Shown piece by piece: positions 14,714 to 15,932 of a DNA stretch of 15,932 nt. Below the pieces are notes generated by a model that was given only the letters and a program-made list of their open reading frames with translations, had not been told where the DNA came from and searched no databases. The position numbers and the translations under genes are program-made. Source of the stretch: Rickettsiales bacterium (GTDB lineage Bacteria; Pseudomonadota; Alphaproteobacteria; TMED109; TMED131); NCBI GenBank assembly GCA_002690625.1, contig NZFJ01000035.1, forward strand, positions 1 through 15,932, read 5' to 3'. Numbering within the stretch: position 1 is the stretch's first letter; each line of letters begins with the position of its first letter.

Positions 14714-15205
14714 ATGAAAAGTAAAAAAATAGTAATTGGGAAAATAATTGCTACGCATGGCGTAAAAGGTTTGTTTAAATTAAATATTTATACAAAAAGC
14801 GAAAAAGATTTTTTTTTTTACAAAAAATATTTTATGATCAAAAATAATCATACAGAAATAAAGAAGGAGTTTTCAAAAGGATCTTCTATAGTCTGTTCTA
14901 GTAATAATATTAAAAATAAAGACCAAGCGATAATTTTGGTAGGTGAAGAGGTTTGGATTCACGAAAAAGAAATAAAAAACAAAAAACTAAAAGAATATTA
15001 TCATAAAGATCTTATAAACTGTACTATTTACGATGAAATGAAAAAAAGCCTTGGTAAAATAAAGGCTATTCATAATTTTGGAGCAGGAGACGTACTAGAG
15101 CTTGATGGAAAATATCAATATATGATCCGTCTTGCAGATATAGATGATGATTATGTAGATATTAGAAAGAAGGCAATAATTTACAAAAAAAAATATTATT
15201 TATAA
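14714..15205 (+). CDS. rimM: Ribosome maturation factor RimM
   Basis: RimM helps mature the 30S subunit, acting around the 16S rRNA head and uS19. The N-terminal barrel starts with the family signature VIGKIIATHGVKG (7-19). The PRC-barrel begins near EYYHKDLINCTIYD (94-107) and includes NFGAGDVLEL (121-130). The last part, where relatives have a conserved LPF motif, reads YMIRLADIDDDYVDI and is diverged, and at 163 residues the protein is slightly short. There is no clear ribosome-binding site. The 58 bases after rpsP hold no obvious terminator. A T11 tract at 14809-14819 encodes Phe residues in frame. trmD begins two bases after the stop. The rpsP-rimM-trmD order confirms the call. Confidence 0.92.
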   Translation: MKSKKIVIGKIIATHGVKGLFKLNIYTKSEKDFFFYKKYFMIKNNHTEIKKEFSKGSSIVCSSNNIKNKDQAIILVGEEVWIHEKEIKNKKLKEYYHKDLINCTIYDEMKKSLGKIKAIHNFGAGDVLELDGKYQYMIRLADIDDDYVDIRKKAIIYKKKYYL

Positions 15206-15207
15206 AA

Positions 15208-15909
15208 ATGTTTGAAGTAAATATAGTTACAATTTTTCCAGAAGTATTTCCAGGTTTGCTGAATATATCTATTTTAGCTAGAGCAAGAAAAAAAAAGATA
15301 TGGGATCTCAAAGTTACAGATATTAAAGAATTTTTAATAAATAATGAAAAAATAGATGATAGACCTTTTGGAGGAGGGCCAGGTATGATAATTAAACCTG
15401 ACATTTTACAAAGGGCTTATGAAAAAGCTATAGTATCTTTTAATAATCCTAGAATTGATAAAATAGAAAAAATAATGTTGACTCCTACCGGAGAAAATTT
15501 AAATCAAGAGATCGTAGAAGAGTTAAGCACTAATAAAGAAGGAATGTTAATAATGTGTGGAAGGTATGAAGGAGTTGATGAAAGATTTATAGAACATAAC
15601 GAATTAAGAAAAATTTCTATAGGTAATTACGTTTTATCAGGTGGAGAAACAGCAGCTATAGTATTAACTGAAGCGGTTGTAAGATTTCTTCCTAATGTTC
15701 TAGGCAACGAAAATAGCAAAAAAGTAGAAAGTTTTAACAAAGGACTTTTAGAGTATCCACAATATACTAAGCCAAGAGTTTGGAAAAACAAATCTGTGCC
15801 TGAAGTTTTATTATCAGGAAATCACGCTAAAGTTGATAATTGGAGAAAAACACAGTCCGAAATAATTACAAAAAAAAGACTAACTAATAAAAATAAAAAA
15901 AAATTATAG
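15208..15909 (+). CDS. trmD: tRNA (guanine-37-N1)-methyltransferase TrmD
   Basis: TrmD methylates G37 of tRNAs with a G at position 36, preventing frameshifting. It is a SPOUT enzyme with a trefoil knot. Visible motifs are DDRPFGGGPGM (50-60), MLTPTGE (90-96), MCGRYEGVDERF (116-127), SIGNYVLSGGE (137-147), and LLEYPQYTKPRVW with VLLSGNHAKVDNWR in the C-terminal domain. R159 matches E. coli R154. The residue aligned with the catalytic aspartate D169 of E. coli is E174 in VESF. This is a wording I recall from other alphaproteobacteria. SIGD is changed to SIGN at N140. At 233 residues the C-terminus is somewhat short and ends lysine-rich. rplS would be expected just beyond the window. Confidence 0.95.
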   Translation: MFEVNIVTIFPEVFPGLLNISILARARKKKIWDLKVTDIKEFLINNEKIDDRPFGGGPGMIIKPDILQRAYEKAIVSFNNPRIDKIEKIMLTPTGENLNQEIVEELSTNKEGMLIMCGRYEGVDERFIEHNELRKISIGNYVLSGGETAAIVLTEAVVRFLPNVLGNENSKKVESFNKGLLEYPQYTKPRVWKNKSVPEVLLSGNHAKVDNWRKTQSEIITKKRLTNKNKKKL

Positions 15910-15932
15910 CTAATTTTTAATTTTTTGTTTAA

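Noticed and set aside
15910..15932. A terminator after trmD.
   Set aside because: There are T runs but no visible hairpin before the window ends, and rplS normally continues this operon.

Overview
The window is a dense, strongly AT-rich stretch of bacterial core genome. Genes are separated by a few bases or overlap by 4 to 11 bases, and A/T homopolymers of 8 to 11 bases are common inside genes. Gene content and order point to an alphaproteobacterium: ffs-dnaX-ybaB-recR, dapF-mtaB-ftsY-ispZ, ffh-rpsP-rimM-trmD, and a class I (archaeal-type) lysyl-tRNA synthetase. Compaction and base composition suggest a streamlined lineage such as the SAR11-like marine groups, but the exact clade cannot be fixed by eye. 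Intact arginine and diaminopimelate genes argue for a biosynthetically competent, probably free-living cell.

Layout. Positions 1-182 hold a promoter-like region and the 4.5S signal recognition particle RNA. A long rightward run follows (183-7273): dnaX, ybaB and recR (replication and repair), def and fmt (start-methionine formylation and deformylation), an ABC-2 transporter permease, argD and argF (arginine synthesis), and a small unrecognised lipoprotein. A leftward operon (read 12641 down to 7266) carries dapF, mtaB, ftsY, ispZ/yciB and lysS. It meets the rightward run tail to tail with an 8-base overlap of coding ends. A 96-base divergent promoter region (12642-12737) with a perfect inverted repeat separates dapF from ffh. 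The last rightward operon is ffh, rpsP, rimM and trmD, running to the window edge, where rplS would normally follow.

How the genes work together. All three parts of the co-translational membrane-targeting system are present: the SRP RNA, Ffh and the receptor FtsY. Most other genes serve translation (formylation cycle, Lys-tRNA charging, tRNA modification by MtaB and TrmD, 30S maturation by RimM with bS16) or DNA maintenance.

Points of note. I see no new defence, mobile or CRISPR system. The unusual items are: two otherwise complete genes, argD and ftsY, each broken by a one-base frameshift exactly at an A9 tract; a short DnaX that ends soon after the collar domain but keeps an apparent family C-terminal motif; in-frame tandem repeats in the tails or linkers of bS16 and FtsY; and an ABC-2 permease without its ATPase. 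No stretch over 300 bases lacks a gene.
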